Assembly: GCA_028285645.1 (NCBI GenBank)
Contig: JANQOV010000061.1
Coordinates: forward strand, 1-64,000
Origin: Hyphococcus sp.
GTDB taxonomy: Bacteria > Pseudomonadota > Alphaproteobacteria > Caulobacterales > Parvularculaceae
Direction of reading: 5' to 3'
DNA: 64,000 bases
This document shows, one piece after another, positions 20,838 through 30,747 of this stretch (position 1 is the stretch's first letter; each line of letters starts with the position of its first letter). Position numbers and translations under genes: made by a program. Below the pieces are notes generated by a model. It was given only the letters and a program-made list of their open reading frames with translations, had not been told where the DNA came from and ran no database searches.

Positions 20838-23345
20838 ATGAATTCTGTCAACAAAACGCTGCTTGCGGCCACATGTTCCATCGGCGCGTTGTGCTCGGCG
20901 GCGCCCGCTATGGCCCAAGACGATTCAATCGTTGTCACGGCGACCCGCCGGGCGTCTAACATTCAAGACGTCCCGATTGCAGTTACGGCGGTGACGACAG
21001 CCGATATTGAACGCGCCGGGGTGTTAGATGTGCGCGGTCTCGACCGACTGTCAGCGAGTTTTACATCGAGCAGCTCTCAGCAGGCGAGCACGACAGTTTT
21101 TAGAATTCGCGGCGTCGGCACGACAGGAAACAATTCAGGTTTCGAAAGCTCAGTAGGCGTATTCCTTGACGGCGTTTACTTGTCCCGCCCAGCCCAAGCG
21201 CTCGGTGATCTCCTTGACTTAGAGCAGATTGAAGTCCTGCGCGGACCGCAGGGAACCTTGTTCGGCCGAAATACGTCAGCCGGCGCGCTCAGTATTACAA
21301 CAAGAAAGCCAAATACAAGCGAACTTGAAGCATTCGCAAACGCATCCTACGGCAATTTTGGTTTCGCAAATTTCCAAGGCGGCTTGAATATTCCGCTTAT
21401 CAAAGATTCGCTTGGGCTTCGCGTTTCCGGCTCAACGCAACATAGAGAAGGCTATGTTGAAAGCGTCACTGAAGGCGGCGACAGCAATGAGCGTGACAGG
21501 TTCTCTATTCGCGGGCAGTTGTTGTGGGAGCCAACGGACGCCGTCAGCGTCAGGATCATCGGCGACTATGCGGAGTCGGACGAAAACTGCTGCGCGCCTG
21601 TTATTCTTGGTGAAACGCCCTTGGTCGTGCCTGGGCTCGTTCCGGGGTTGACCGTCAGCGCTTATGACTTTGTCGGGGTTGGCCAAACGGGCGGCGTTTT
21701 TGCGAGCGGACCTGCGGCGCTTGAAGACCGGATGACGAACACCGGACCGATCCCGAACCCGATCGAGCAATGGGGTATTTCTGGCGAAATCATCTGGGAT
21801 CTTGAATTCGCTGAGTTGACCTACATTCCCGCCTACCGTGATTACTCTGGCTTCAGCACGCAAGACCCGGATTTTACTGCGCTTGACGTTATATCAGTCG
21901 GCCAGGCGCTAGATATTGAAACGATGACTCATGAGTTGCGTCTTCAAGGATCTGCTCTCGGCGATCGCGTTGATTGGCTGATTGGCGGTTTTTATTCAGA
22001 TGAAGAAATCGCGCAATCGTCGCGCTTTGATCTAGGCGCTGATTTTCTGCCTTATGTTGGCGCCTTGTTCATTGCAAATCCCATGGGCGGCACAGGCCTC
22101 GGAACAAATCCGCTATTGGTGGCTACAAATGGCGTCGACGCCGCGGGCAATTTCGCGGATAATCTCTACACGCAGGAGTCGCAGTCCTGGTCGATCTTCA
22201 CGCACAACATCATAAGCGTGACAGACCGGCTCGAACTGACGCTTGGCGCGCGTTACGTCGATGAGAAAAAAGACGGCGCTTTCGCGCGGCCAGACGCATC
22301 GCCAGTGCCGACGAACGCGTGTTTCAATACGATTACCAACCCCTTGTTCATGACGCCGACTTTCGCACCCTTACAGCAAGCGGCCATTGGGCTCATTTGT
22401 TTTCCCTATGTCACGCCAGCAGATCTTCCCGGCAGCGGCGCCGGCGGCATGTTGCCGACGCCTGCGACATTTGCGGAAACCTTTGAAGACGAAGAACTCG
22501 TTTATACCGCGAAGCTTGGCTACGACGTAAGCGACAATATCAACGCATATTTTGGGTTTACGCACGGGTTTAAATCAGGCGGCATAAACCTGGACGCGAC
22601 AGCGGCAGTTCTCGGCGCCGATCCGCGGTTTTCATCAGAGAAGGTAGATGCGTTTGAACTTGGCATAAAATCAACACTACTTGGCGGCCGCGCCCGGGCG
22701 AATCTCGCCGTATTCCATATGGACATAACCGATTTTCAGGTCTTGGAATTCACAGGCCTTAATTTCAGCACGTTTAATGTTCCATCCGCGAAAAGCACTG
22801 GCGCTGAGCTTGAGTTGCAAGGCGACATTACAGAGAACCTGTCGCTGATGACGTCGCTGACCTACGCAGATGCGCGCTATCCGGATGACTGTGCAGATGG
22901 CCTTGATCCCGGAACATCGCCCGGTATTGCCTTGCAGGTCTCTACGCTTTGTGGCGCAAGGCTGACAAATTCGCCCGAGTTCACCGGCGTGTTCGGCGCG
23001 ACCTATGAAAAACAAATTTCAGATACAGGTTGGTCCATGTTCGCCATGGGAAATGCGCGGCTTGAAACGGAACGCCGCACATCGACCCAACCCGTAAATC
23101 CCGAGACCGGCGCGCCTTTGGCGTTCGACATCCAGGAAGGCAACACAAAGTATGATGCGCGGCTCGGCTTTGTGGCGCCAAACGAGCGCTTCGCTATCGA
23201 ATTCTGGGGACTTAACCTCACCGACGAGCGCACCCGCTCGATTACATTCAACGTGCCCTTTCGCGGACTTGGAGACATCGCTGCGCGCGGCGCCTTTATT
23301 CAGGAACCACGCACATATGGCGTAACCGTCCGCGCGAAGTTTTAG
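20838..23345 (+). CDS. TonB-dependent receptor
   Basis: Signal peptide, DDSIVVTATRRASNIQDVPIAVTAV (TonB box/plug), LRGPQGTLFGRNTSAGALSITTRKP, C-terminal YGVTVRAKF. Confidence 0.96.
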   Translation: MNSVNKTLLAATCSIGALCSAAPAMAQDDSIVVTATRRASNIQDVPIAVTAVTTADIERAGVLDVRGLDRLSASFTSSSSQQASTTVFRIRGVGTTGNNSGFESSVGVFLDGVYLSRPAQALGDLLDLEQIEVLRGPQGTLFGRNTSAGALSITTRKPNTSELEAFANASYGNFGFANFQGGLNIPLIKDSLGLRVSGSTQHREGYVESVTEGGDSNERDRFSIRGQLLWEPTDAVSVRIIGDYAESDENCCAPVILGETPLVVPGLVPGLTVSAYDFVGVGQTGGVFASGPAALEDRMTNTGPIPNPIEQWGISGEIIWDLEFAELTYIPAYRDYSGFSTQDPDFTALDVISVGQALDIETMTHELRLQGSALGDRVDWLIGGFYSDEEIAQSSRFDLGADFLPYVGALFIANPMGGTGLGTNPLLVATNGVDAAGNFADNLYTQESQSWSIFTHNIISVTDRLELTLGARYVDEKKDGAFARPDASPVPTNACFNTITNPLFMTPTFAPLQQAAIGLICFPYVTPADLPGSGAGGMLPTPATFAETFEDEELVYTAKLGYDVSDNINAYFGFTHGFKSGGINLDATAAVLGADPRFSSEKVDAFELGIKSTLLGGRARANLAVFHMDITDFQVLEFTGLNFSTFNVPSAKSTGAELELQGDITENLSLMTSLTYADARYPDDCADGLDPGTSPGIALQVSTLCGARLTNSPEFTGVFGATYEKQISDTGWSMFAMGNARLETERRTSTQPVNPETGAPLAFDIQEGNTKYDARLGFVAPNERFAIEFWGLNLTDERTRSITFNVPFRGLGDIAARGAFIQEPRTYGVTVRAKF

Positions 23346-23372
23346 AGCAGCGTACGCCATAGGACGTTTCTC

Positions 23373-24494
23373 ATGTCGACTCTGCTTATGATTTTCATCG
23401 TTCTGGCTGTTATGGCCATTGCGTGGATACATTACCGACAACCGGTTTCGGACAGCCCAATTTCGATTCTCATAAACGGGATTAGCGGCTTTATCTTTCC
23501 AAAAGTGCATACGGGAAGGCCAACGCCGGCGCCTCGATTAACAGATGACATGCGATATGAAGGCGCCGCGCCGCCGCCGCATACGGCCAATATGCACGGT
23601 GAAATCGAGTATCTTGACGGCGATATTCCGGCGACGCACTGGTATGAAGACGCCGATGGCAGCATCTATCATTTTGTAACGGCGGGCGACCCGTCCAACG
23701 AAGCCATCCTTATTGTTCCCGGCCTTCCGGAATCCTGGTGGGCTTTCCATCATCAAATCGCTGAATTTTCATCGGACCATTATGTCATCGCGATCGACAT
23801 GAAAGGGTTTGGACAATCCGACAAACGCCTCGATCTTGATTATACGAACCCGGCGATGGCGCGAGAAGTCGCTACGTTGATGGACAAGCTCGGGATCGAA
23901 AAATTTAACCTGATGGGACATGATCGCGGCGCTGTGCTGACGGATCACATGACTAATGTGCCTTCCCTCAAAGGACGTATTCTCAGATATATCAGAATGC
24001 AACAGTCCTTTAACGAGCCGCACGGTGAACCGGTTCCACCTCATCACATTATGAAAACTAAGTTTGGCGAGTGCCTTTTTAAGTCTCATAACTTTATTTC
24101 TTTCATCTACAAAGCGTGGTTTCCTTCCTCGTTGAGTGACTCGACGATCCGACGCCTCGACTATGAATTTCGATTTAAAGGTACCGGCGAAGCGATTCGC
24201 AAATACTTTGAGACCACCAACTTTGACATCGAACTCGCGGATCGCCACAAATTTTTATTCAAGTCGATGACCATGCCAATGCTGATCATGCAGGGTCGCT
24301 ATGATAAAGGGCAGCATCCGGAAGAATATGAAAAATCGCATGAGTTTGTGACTGACGCGCGTGTAGAGTTCATTCACGCAAATCATTTCTTTCATCTGGA
24401 AAACCCCAGCGCCACCAACAAGGCGATGCGTCGGTTCTTCGCGGAGACGGCGTCCGCGTCTAAAGCAAAGCCGACACGGCAAGCGGTGGCGTAA
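23373..24494 (+). CDS. Alpha/beta hydrolase with N-terminal transmembrane segment
   Basis: MSTLLMIFIVLAVMAIAWIHY anchor; GHDRGAV nucleophile-type motif, VIAIDMKGFGQSDK, HANHFFHLENP. Confidence 0.85.
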   Translation: MSTLLMIFIVLAVMAIAWIHYRQPVSDSPISILINGISGFIFPKVHTGRPTPAPRLTDDMRYEGAAPPPHTANMHGEIEYLDGDIPATHWYEDADGSIYHFVTAGDPSNEAILIVPGLPESWWAFHHQIAEFSSDHYVIAIDMKGFGQSDKRLDLDYTNPAMAREVATLMDKLGIEKFNLMGHDRGAVLTDHMTNVPSLKGRILRYIRMQQSFNEPHGEPVPPHHIMKTKFGECLFKSHNFISFIYKAWFPSSLSDSTIRRLDYEFRFKGTGEAIRKYFETTNFDIELADRHKFLFKSMTMPMLIMQGRYDKGQHPEEYEKSHEFVTDARVEFIHANHFFHLENPSATNKAMRRFFAETASASKAKPTRQAVA

Positions 24495-24548
24495 AGCGTC
24501 GGATTTGCTATTTAAGCGGCGACGCCAACTTGGCTGAAAGGAAATCAA

Positions 24549-25568
24549 TTGACTTACATCGGCCTTGCTATCGTGGTTGCGCTTGTCGCTTGGTACGCAT
24601 GGGAGAAAAGCCGCCGCAAGACGCACCCGATGGAAGGTGGTTTGCACGAAGATATTTCACTGCCCTATGAACAGGAATACGAACTTTATCACAATGACTT
24701 GTCACTGTGCTCCAAGAAAGTACGCGTCTGCATGGCGGAACTTGGTCTGCCTTATAAGGCGCATCACATAGAACTAATTGAAACCGGCTCCTACGAAACA
24801 ATCAGCCGCCACTTTCTTAAAGTAAATCCTGCCGGCGTATTGCCCGTGCTCGTGCACAACGGTCATCCGGTTTACGAATCGCACGACATTATTAGTTACG
24901 CGGCCGCGCAGGCGGGCGATGGCGCCCCAATGCTGGTTCCGGCAGACCGCGAGCACAGGGCGCTCATGCAGAAATGGAAGGATCTCGCCTCAATGGTTGG
25001 CGATGATCCGACTGACGATCTTGCCAAGAGCGCGGCCGGTTGCGTGGGCGTGCTATCGGTTCCGCTGTTCGCCGCTGGCATGGTCGTAATTCCCTATCGG
25101 CATGTCTTTGAGGGGCTCCTGTTTCATAGAATAAAGTTTCGCCCCTTCATGTTCCTGATCATGAAAGTCGTTGGATTGAAGGGTGTGCTCAACGTCAAGA
25201 AAGTAAAAAACAAACTCGACGCCGCAAAGGCGGCCCTTTGTAATCACTTTGCTGCGCTGAACGAGTTGCTCTCCGATGGACGCCCATGGATTGTCGGCCA
25301 GCAATACACGCTTGCGGATATCAGCTGGATGGTGTTGTTCGATCGCCTAATGGAGGCCGATAGCATCGAGTACTTTTTAAGCGGAAACACCTATCCATAT
25401 GTGCAGACATATTGGCAACGATTGCGTGCCCGGCCTTCGTATCAGGAAGGCGTCGATGGTTTCCGTCACCCGTTGGTCGCAGACGCAACGCGCAGGATCC
25501 AGGCGCAAAAAGCGACGGACCCACGCTTTGCAGAAGCCATGGCGATGGGGTGCCCAGCGAACGCGTAG
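24549..25568 (+). CDS. Glutathione S-transferase family protein with N-terminal membrane anchor
   Basis: MTYIGLAIVVALVAWYAW then YELYHNDLSLCSKKVRVCMAELGLPYK, NPAGVLPVLVHNGHPVYESHDIISY, QYTLADISWMVLFDRL. Confidence 0.85.
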   Translation: MTYIGLAIVVALVAWYAWEKSRRKTHPMEGGLHEDISLPYEQEYELYHNDLSLCSKKVRVCMAELGLPYKAHHIELIETGSYETISRHFLKVNPAGVLPVLVHNGHPVYESHDIISYAAAQAGDGAPMLVPADREHRALMQKWKDLASMVGDDPTDDLAKSAAGCVGVLSVPLFAAGMVVIPYRHVFEGLLFHRIKFRPFMFLIMKVVGLKGVLNVKKVKNKLDAAKAALCNHFAALNELLSDGRPWIVGQQYTLADISWMVLFDRLMEADSIEYFLSGNTYPYVQTYWQRLRARPSYQEGVDGFRHPLVADATRRIQAQKATDPRFAEAMAMGCPANA

Positions 25569-25577
25569 GTTGCGTTC

Positions 25578-26714
25578 CTAAAGCTTGAAGACTTTTTCCG
25601 CGTTCTTGTGGTACATCTTCCGCTTGTCTTCATCGCTGAAAGGCGCTGCATCCATAAACGCGACCGGCTCTTCTGATTCCTCAAACGGATAATCAACCGC
25701 GAACAATATGCGGTCCGGCCCCATGACTTTGTGCGCTAATGCAAGCGGGTGCTCATAATTCATGCCGCTGGTTGTGATATAGAAATTCTCGCGGAAATAC
25801 TCGCTTGGTTTTTTCCGCAGCGTTCGTGCCGGCGCCTTGATGCTTTGAAACAGCGCCATCTTCTTGTCGATCCGCGGCAACCAGAACGGCAGACCTTCGC
25901 CCATGTGACCGAGAACGATTTTGAGGCGCGGATAATCATCAAAAACGCCGCTTAAGATCAGGCGCAAAGCGTGGAGGCTCGCATCGACAGGGAAACCAAA
26001 CGCCGCTGCTTCAAGACCAAAATACTTCTGAAACGGTTTCACCATGTCAGGTGCAGGTGTTCTTGGGTGAATATAGATCGGTACGTCGAGCTCGTGCGCT
26101 TTTTCGAAAATGATCCAGAATTTTTTCTCGTCGAGAAACTCACCTTTGGTGTGCGAATTGACGATGGCGCCTTTCAGGCCAAGTTGCACAACAGCGCGTT
26201 CCAACTCTTGTGCAGCGCCGGCTGGGTTTTGCGGCGCAATCGCAGCAAGGCCCGCAAAGCGGTCCGGGTGCTTGTTCACCGCCTTGGAGAGTTGCTCATT
26301 GATGGATTGCGCCAGGTCGCTGCCTTGTTCGGCGTCGTAGATTTGAACGCCGGGCGAGGTGACAGACAAAACCTGAACGTCGATGCCGGCCGCATCCATC
26401 GCTTTTATCCGACCGCGCCCCAAGTCCATTGCCTTTTTAAGGCCAAGGCCGCCAATGCCGGCCATTTCCTGCAACATATCGAAGAAACTGATGCTGCCCA
26501 TCATGGTTCCCCAGAATTGGGTGAAACCTGGCTCATCCTGAGGATTTTCAGCGAGCAACTTTTTCTGCGCTTGCAGCAAGTCGCGCGTCATGAAGGCTTC
26601 TTCGACGGCGATACGTTTGTACTTTGTTTGACTGGCGCCTAATGCAGGGCCCGCAGCAGATAACGCTCCGGCGCTGAGTGATGCTTGAAGTAAACTTCTT
26701 CTGCTAACGCTCAT
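25578..26714 (-). CDS. Amidohydrolase-family (ACMSD/resorcylate decarboxylase-like) protein with Tat-like signal
   Basis: SRRSLLQASLSAGALSAAGPALGA signal; RIAVEEAF, IYIHPRTPAP, VLGHMGEGLPFWLPRID, LFAVDYPFE. Confidence 0.82.
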   Translation of the reverse strand: MSVSRRSLLQASLSAGALSAAGPALGASQTKYKRIAVEEAFMTRDLLQAQKKLLAENPQDEPGFTQFWGTMMGSISFFDMLQEMAGIGGLGLKKAMDLGRGRIKAMDAAGIDVQVLSVTSPGVQIYDAEQGSDLAQSINEQLSKAVNKHPDRFAGLAAIAPQNPAGAAQELERAVVQLGLKGAIVNSHTKGEFLDEKKFWIIFEKAHELDVPIYIHPRTPAPDMVKPFQKYFGLEAAAFGFPVDASLHALRLILSGVFDDYPRLKIVLGHMGEGLPFWLPRIDKKMALFQSIKAPARTLRKKPSEYFRENFYITTSGMNYEHPLALAHKVMGPDRILFAVDYPFEESEEPVAFMDAAPFSDEDKRKMYHKNAEKVFKL

Positions 26715-26736
26715 ATTTCATTCTCCCAGACATGAG

Positions 26737-27324
26737 TTACGCGTTACTTCGCTTCACTGCCTTTTCACTCTTCCAGAAACGCGCCATTCGCCCCATTACG
26801 CCGTCGCGCTTGATGAGCCCGTGATACAGCGCGCCGACAATGTGAATCGCGATTAAGGCTATGATCGTGTTGGTGATGAACTCATGGATATTCCTGAAGA
26901 ACAGGAAATTGCTTTCCAAACCGCTCCCGTCAGAGAGTGGAAACCGCCCGAAAGGTGAGACAACAGAGTTTGCATTGATCGCCGTGAGTATTCCAGTGGC
27001 GATCAGAACGCCAATCAACAAGTAGAGGCCCCAGTGCGCTATGTGTGACGCTGTTTTTTGCCAGGCGGGCATCGCTGTCGGCAGCGGTGGGGCTCCATGT
27101 TTGATGCGCAAATAGATCCGGAGCACAAACAAAACCGCAACGACCGTCCCGATTGTGGCGTGATCGCTTCTCGATTCAAAGCGATCGACATCCGTCATTA
27201 CGCCGCCGAATTTCTGTGCAACATAAAGGTCGCCAATGATCAATATCGCCATTAGCCAATGGATGACCTTTTGCGCAACGCGGTAATCCGCGTTAGCATT
27301 TAGTGCGGATCGCTTATTCTTCAT
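26737..27324 (-). CDS. Cytochrome b561-type membrane protein
   Basis: VIHWLMAILIIGDLYVA, HIAHWGLYLLIGVLIATG, NTIIALIAIHIVGALYHGLIKRDGVMGRM heme-His helices. Confidence 0.88.
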   Translation of the reverse strand: MKNKRSALNANADYRVAQKVIHWLMAILIIGDLYVAQKFGGVMTDVDRFESRSDHATIGTVVAVLFVLRIYLRIKHGAPPLPTAMPAWQKTASHIAHWGLYLLIGVLIATGILTAINANSVVSPFGRFPLSDGSGLESNFLFFRNIHEFITNTIIALIAIHIVGALYHGLIKRDGVMGRMARFWKSEKAVKRSNA

Positions 27325-28174
27325 TTTCGAATGTCGCTTCGATCACGCCTAGTTTTTCAATTTCACAACGCACCACATCTCCCTTTTTAAGGAACTGCCG
27401 CGGATCCATCGCGGCGCCAATGCCGCCAGGCGTGCCGGTAAAAATGACATCGCCGGGTTCGAGCGTCATAGCCTGGGATAAGTGTTCGATCTGCTCCCAA
27501 ACGTTAAACACAAGGTGTTTTGTATTTGAATTCTGGCGAGACTCGCCATTAACGCTGGAGGCGATGTTGAGTGCATGAATATCTTCAATCTCGTCACTGG
27601 TCGTGATCCACGGGCCGAAGGGCGCATGAGTGTCGAATGATTTGCCGAGCGACCATTGCTGCGTTCGATGTTGCCACATTCGCTCAGTCACGTCGTTGCC
27701 AACACAGTACCCGAAAATATGAGCGGGCGCGTCTTCCTTGTTGATGTGTTTGCCGCCGCGCCCGATGATCGCTACGAGCTCGACTTCATAATCGACGAAT
27801 TGCGTGACTTTGGGGATCTGAACCGGGTCATAAGGAGCGTTGACGGAAGTTACGGCCTTCGTGAACCAAACTTGATGTTCCGGCGTGTCCATGCCGCTTT
27901 CTTCGATGTGATCCGCGTAGTTAAGGCCTATCGCAAAGATCTTTCCGGGGCGTGGAACCGGCGCCAGCAATCGTACGCCTGACAGTGGCAGTACATGTTC
28001 TCGCGCGTTGGCGATTTCGGTGACGTTGTCTCTTCGTTCACCCCAATGCGAGATCAGATCGATCATATCTAAGGCGAGGTGAGGGGCGGCTCTCGTAATC
28101 GAAATGATATCATTGTCGCCAGTTACGACGCCAAGTTCTTCTCCGTTGCCGGCAGTAAATGTTGCGAGTCTCAT
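27314..28174 (-). CDS. Fumarylacetoacetate hydrolase family protein
   Basis: GKIFAIGLNYADHIEESG, FTKAVTSVNAPYDPV, VDYEVELVAIIGRGGKHI, GDVIFTGTPGGIGAAM. Confidence 0.93.
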   Translation of the reverse strand: MRLATFTAGNGEELGVVTGDNDIISITRAAPHLALDMIDLISHWGERRDNVTEIANAREHVLPLSGVRLLAPVPRPGKIFAIGLNYADHIEESGMDTPEHQVWFTKAVTSVNAPYDPVQIPKVTQFVDYEVELVAIIGRGGKHINKEDAPAHIFGYCVGNDVTERMWQHRTQQWSLGKSFDTHAPFGPWITTSDEIEDIHALNIASSVNGESRQNSNTKHLVFNVWEQIEHLSQAMTLEPGDVIFTGTPGGIGAAMDPRQFLKKGDVVRCEIEKLGVIEATFENEE

Positions 28175-28193
28175 GTTGAGGTTCCTCTCTTGG

Positions 28194-29120
28194 TCACACA
28201 AATGTGGGCGGCAGGGACGGGCCCCATTGAACCCCCATCAATTGTTCGACAGTGGCTTTTTTAGAGCCGTCGCTGCGGGTGAAAAGGTCGCCATCGGTCC
28301 AGTGTTCAAGCGTATGGCCCCATGGGTCGCGCCAGTAATCAAAGATCTGACTGCCTAGAATGTGACGGCCCACGCCCCATTCTGCATGACGCTCAGCCGC
28401 CTTAAGGTGCTCGTGCCCGCGCATTAGTTCATCAAGATCAGCGACTTCGAAAGCCGCATGATTGAAACCTGGCGCTTTCGGCGACTGCACAAGAAAAACG
28501 GTGTGATGATCGGTCGGCGTATCGCCGCGATCGCAGCGCATGAACGCCCCGAAGGTTACGCCCGGCGCCGCTTCAATTTCGTCCGATGTAATGAAACCAA
28601 AACGCTCTTTATACCAAGCCTCGCACGTGGGAAAATCGACGACATCTAGAACGCAGTGCCCGAGGCGCACTACGCGGGCTGGGCCTTGCTCAATACGAAT
28701 GACGTGGCTGACGCGCGGCCTTTCATGCACGGAGTTCATTTCCGAATGGACGAGCTCCAATGGTTCAGCTTTCTCCTGCCCCGCGACCACCTCGACCCTT
28801 CGGCCATCGGGGTCTGTCAGGCGTACAATGTATCCGCCGCCCGGCGCATCCAGCGGCTCGACGGAAACGTCCTCGGTTTTAGCGAGCGCATGAAGATCGT
28901 CAATGCTCGCCGCCCGTAACCCAAGCGCCGCAAACCCCGGTTCCTCACTGAGTTCCGTCACATGAACAAACGGCGCCGCTCCGTGCGCGCGCGCAAACAT
29001 ACGTTGTCCGTCTTCAGCAGCGATCGTCAGGCCAAAATCCGTAAGAAAACTCTTCATCTCAGCCAAATCCGGCGCAGAGAAACAAACGTAAGCGATGTCT
29101 TCGATCTTGATGATGCTCAT
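28194..29120 (-). CDS. VOC-family (type I) extradiol dioxygenase
   Basis: Two VOC repeats; RLGHCVLDVVDFPTCEAWYKERFGF, NHAAFEVADLDELMRGHEHL, HILGSQIFDYWRDPWGHTLEHWTDGD. Confidence 0.88.
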   Translation of the reverse strand: MSIIKIEDIAYVCFSAPDLAEMKSFLTDFGLTIAAEDGQRMFARAHGAAPFVHVTELSEEPGFAALGLRAASIDDLHALAKTEDVSVEPLDAPGGGYIVRLTDPDGRRVEVVAGQEKAEPLELVHSEMNSVHERPRVSHVIRIEQGPARVVRLGHCVLDVVDFPTCEAWYKERFGFITSDEIEAAPGVTFGAFMRCDRGDTPTDHHTVFLVQSPKAPGFNHAAFEVADLDELMRGHEHLKAAERHAEWGVGRHILGSQIFDYWRDPWGHTLEHWTDGDLFTRSDGSKKATVEQLMGVQWGPSLPPTFV

Positions 29121-29132
29121 TTTCTCACCTCC

Positions 29133-30695
29133 TTACATAGCGTGCGCCGTTGCGCGAATTTGTAGTTTCTGAGCGAGCGTTTCGATGAGGGCGTCAGTGG
29201 ACAGCGCATCTGTCGTGTGACCGAATACATACCGGTCGGGACGCACCATTGCGGCGCTCGCATGTTGGAAAACTGGATCGAATTCGCCACGAATGATTTC
29301 ATAAGCGGAGAGATCGACCACTCGAATGTGGAGCTCCTCACAAATTGCTAGTGACGCCGCGGACAAATTGAGATCCGAAGCGTTGCGCGCAACAATCGCG
29401 AAACCTGGCCCAAGCGTGTCATCTAGTCTTATCTCGCGTCCGTCTTGGTCTTTGACCACGGGCTGCGCAAGTTGAAAGCCGGTTGATCCCGTATCACTGA
29501 CCTGATCGCGCAACAGAACGCCATCGCGAAGCGGCGGCGTCATGCGACCTTGGCCGTACCCTGATGACATGGTGGGCGGCTCGCCCGGCGGTGGTCCATC
29601 ACCGCGCGACGCAGCTTCCGTGGCGGCTATGAATTCCATAAGTTTTCCAATACTCACCGCCCAATCGACGAGATCTTCAGCATGGGCGGCGCGTTCTTGC
29701 TGGTAAGTGTCGAGCAACCGCTCCGAAGCGTTTCCGTCGATGACCAAGGGCAGCTTCCAAGCGAGATTGATGACATCGCGGATGCCGGCGTTCATGCCTT
29801 GGCCCAGAAAAGGGGGTGTTTGATGTGCGGCGTCACCGGCGATGAGGATGCGTCTATCGCGCCAGCGATCAGCGTTTACAGCGTGAAATTGATAGACGGC
29901 GGCGCGACGAATCTCATAAGTGTCGGGTGGCGTCCAAGGTTTGATGAGCGCTCTTACTGTTTCTTCGCGCAACATCTCCTCACGCGTTTCGCCATCGTTT
30001 AATCGGAATTCCCAACGGCGATTAGGGTCTTTCACGCAAACATAAGTCGCCAGCCGATCAGGATCACAGACCTGCAACACGCCCGTTGGCGTATCCGCGC
30101 CGTCCTTCATAATGACATCGACGACCAGCCAGTCTTGGTTGTAGCCAAGGTCGCGCCATTTCGCGCCGATATGACGACGTGCAAAACTTGACGCGCCGTC
30201 GCAGCCGATCAAATATTTTCCTCTGCAGTTGACGTGATCGCCATTCGAATTCCGGGCGGCAACCGTGACGATGCTGTCGTCTTGCGTGATCGATTCGGCT
30301 TCGTACCCTAAGAACACGGTAATTTTTGGATGAGCGCTGACTGTCTTGCGCAAATAAGCGTCGAATTCCGGTTGATCGAACATCTGAAACGGCGCCCAGC
30401 CAACAGGACTGAACGTTTCCATCTCCTGACCAAACAACCATTCGTGCTTTGAGTTGATGAACCCTGCGCGTTCGCCTGGCCGGATCGGCTGCCGAAGCGC
30501 GTCAAGCTCTTCACCCTTGCCGATGGCCTGGAAGGCCCGAACGACTTCGCCATCCATGCCGACAGCGCGCGGCAGGGGATGGATGTCGATCTCCTTTTCA
30601 ATAACGGCGATGGACAACCCGGCGTGAGCCAGCAAAATTGCGCCTACTCCGCCGACGGGGCCCAGGCCGATGATGACCACATCAAAGTCCTGCAA
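29133..30695 (-). CDS. FAD-dependent aromatic monooxygenase (MhpA-like 3-(3-hydroxyphenyl)propionate hydroxylase family)
   Basis: DVVIIGLGPVGGVGAILLAHAG, GCDGASSFARRHIG, RILIAGDAAHQTPPFLGQGMNAGIRDVINLAWKL. Confidence 0.9.
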   Translation of the reverse strand: MQDFDVVIIGLGPVGGVGAILLAHAGLSIAVIEKEIDIHPLPRAVGMDGEVVRAFQAIGKGEELDALRQPIRPGERAGFINSKHEWLFGQEMETFSPVGWAPFQMFDQPEFDAYLRKTVSAHPKITVFLGYEAESITQDDSIVTVAARNSNGDHVNCRGKYLIGCDGASSFARRHIGAKWRDLGYNQDWLVVDVIMKDGADTPTGVLQVCDPDRLATYVCVKDPNRRWEFRLNDGETREEMLREETVRALIKPWTPPDTYEIRRAAVYQFHAVNADRWRDRRILIAGDAAHQTPPFLGQGMNAGIRDVINLAWKLPLVIDGNASERLLDTYQQERAAHAEDLVDWAVSIGKLMEFIAATEAASRGDGPPPGEPPTMSSGYGQGRMTPPLRDGVLLRDQVSDTGSTGFQLAQPVVKDQDGREIRLDDTLGPGFAIVARNASDLNLSAASLAICEELHIRVVDLSAYEIIRGEFDPVFQHASAAMVRPDRYVFGHTTDALSTDALIETLAQKLQIRATAHAM

Positions 30696-30718
30696 ACCGT
30701 CCTCCCTGGTCCAATGAT

Positions 30719-30746
30719 CTTAATTATGCCACTTGACATAATTAAG
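30719..30746. promoter_or_regulatory. Candidate TetR operator, copy 2
   Basis: CTTAATTATG-ccacttga-CATAATTAAG perfect 10-bp arms between the divergent monooxygenase and tetR genes. Confidence 0.75.
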
Positions 30747-30747
30747 A

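Noticed and set aside
25971-26642. 223-aa plus-strand ORF opposite the amidohydrolase
   Set aside because: The amidohydrolase has metal-ligand motifs; this ORF has none.
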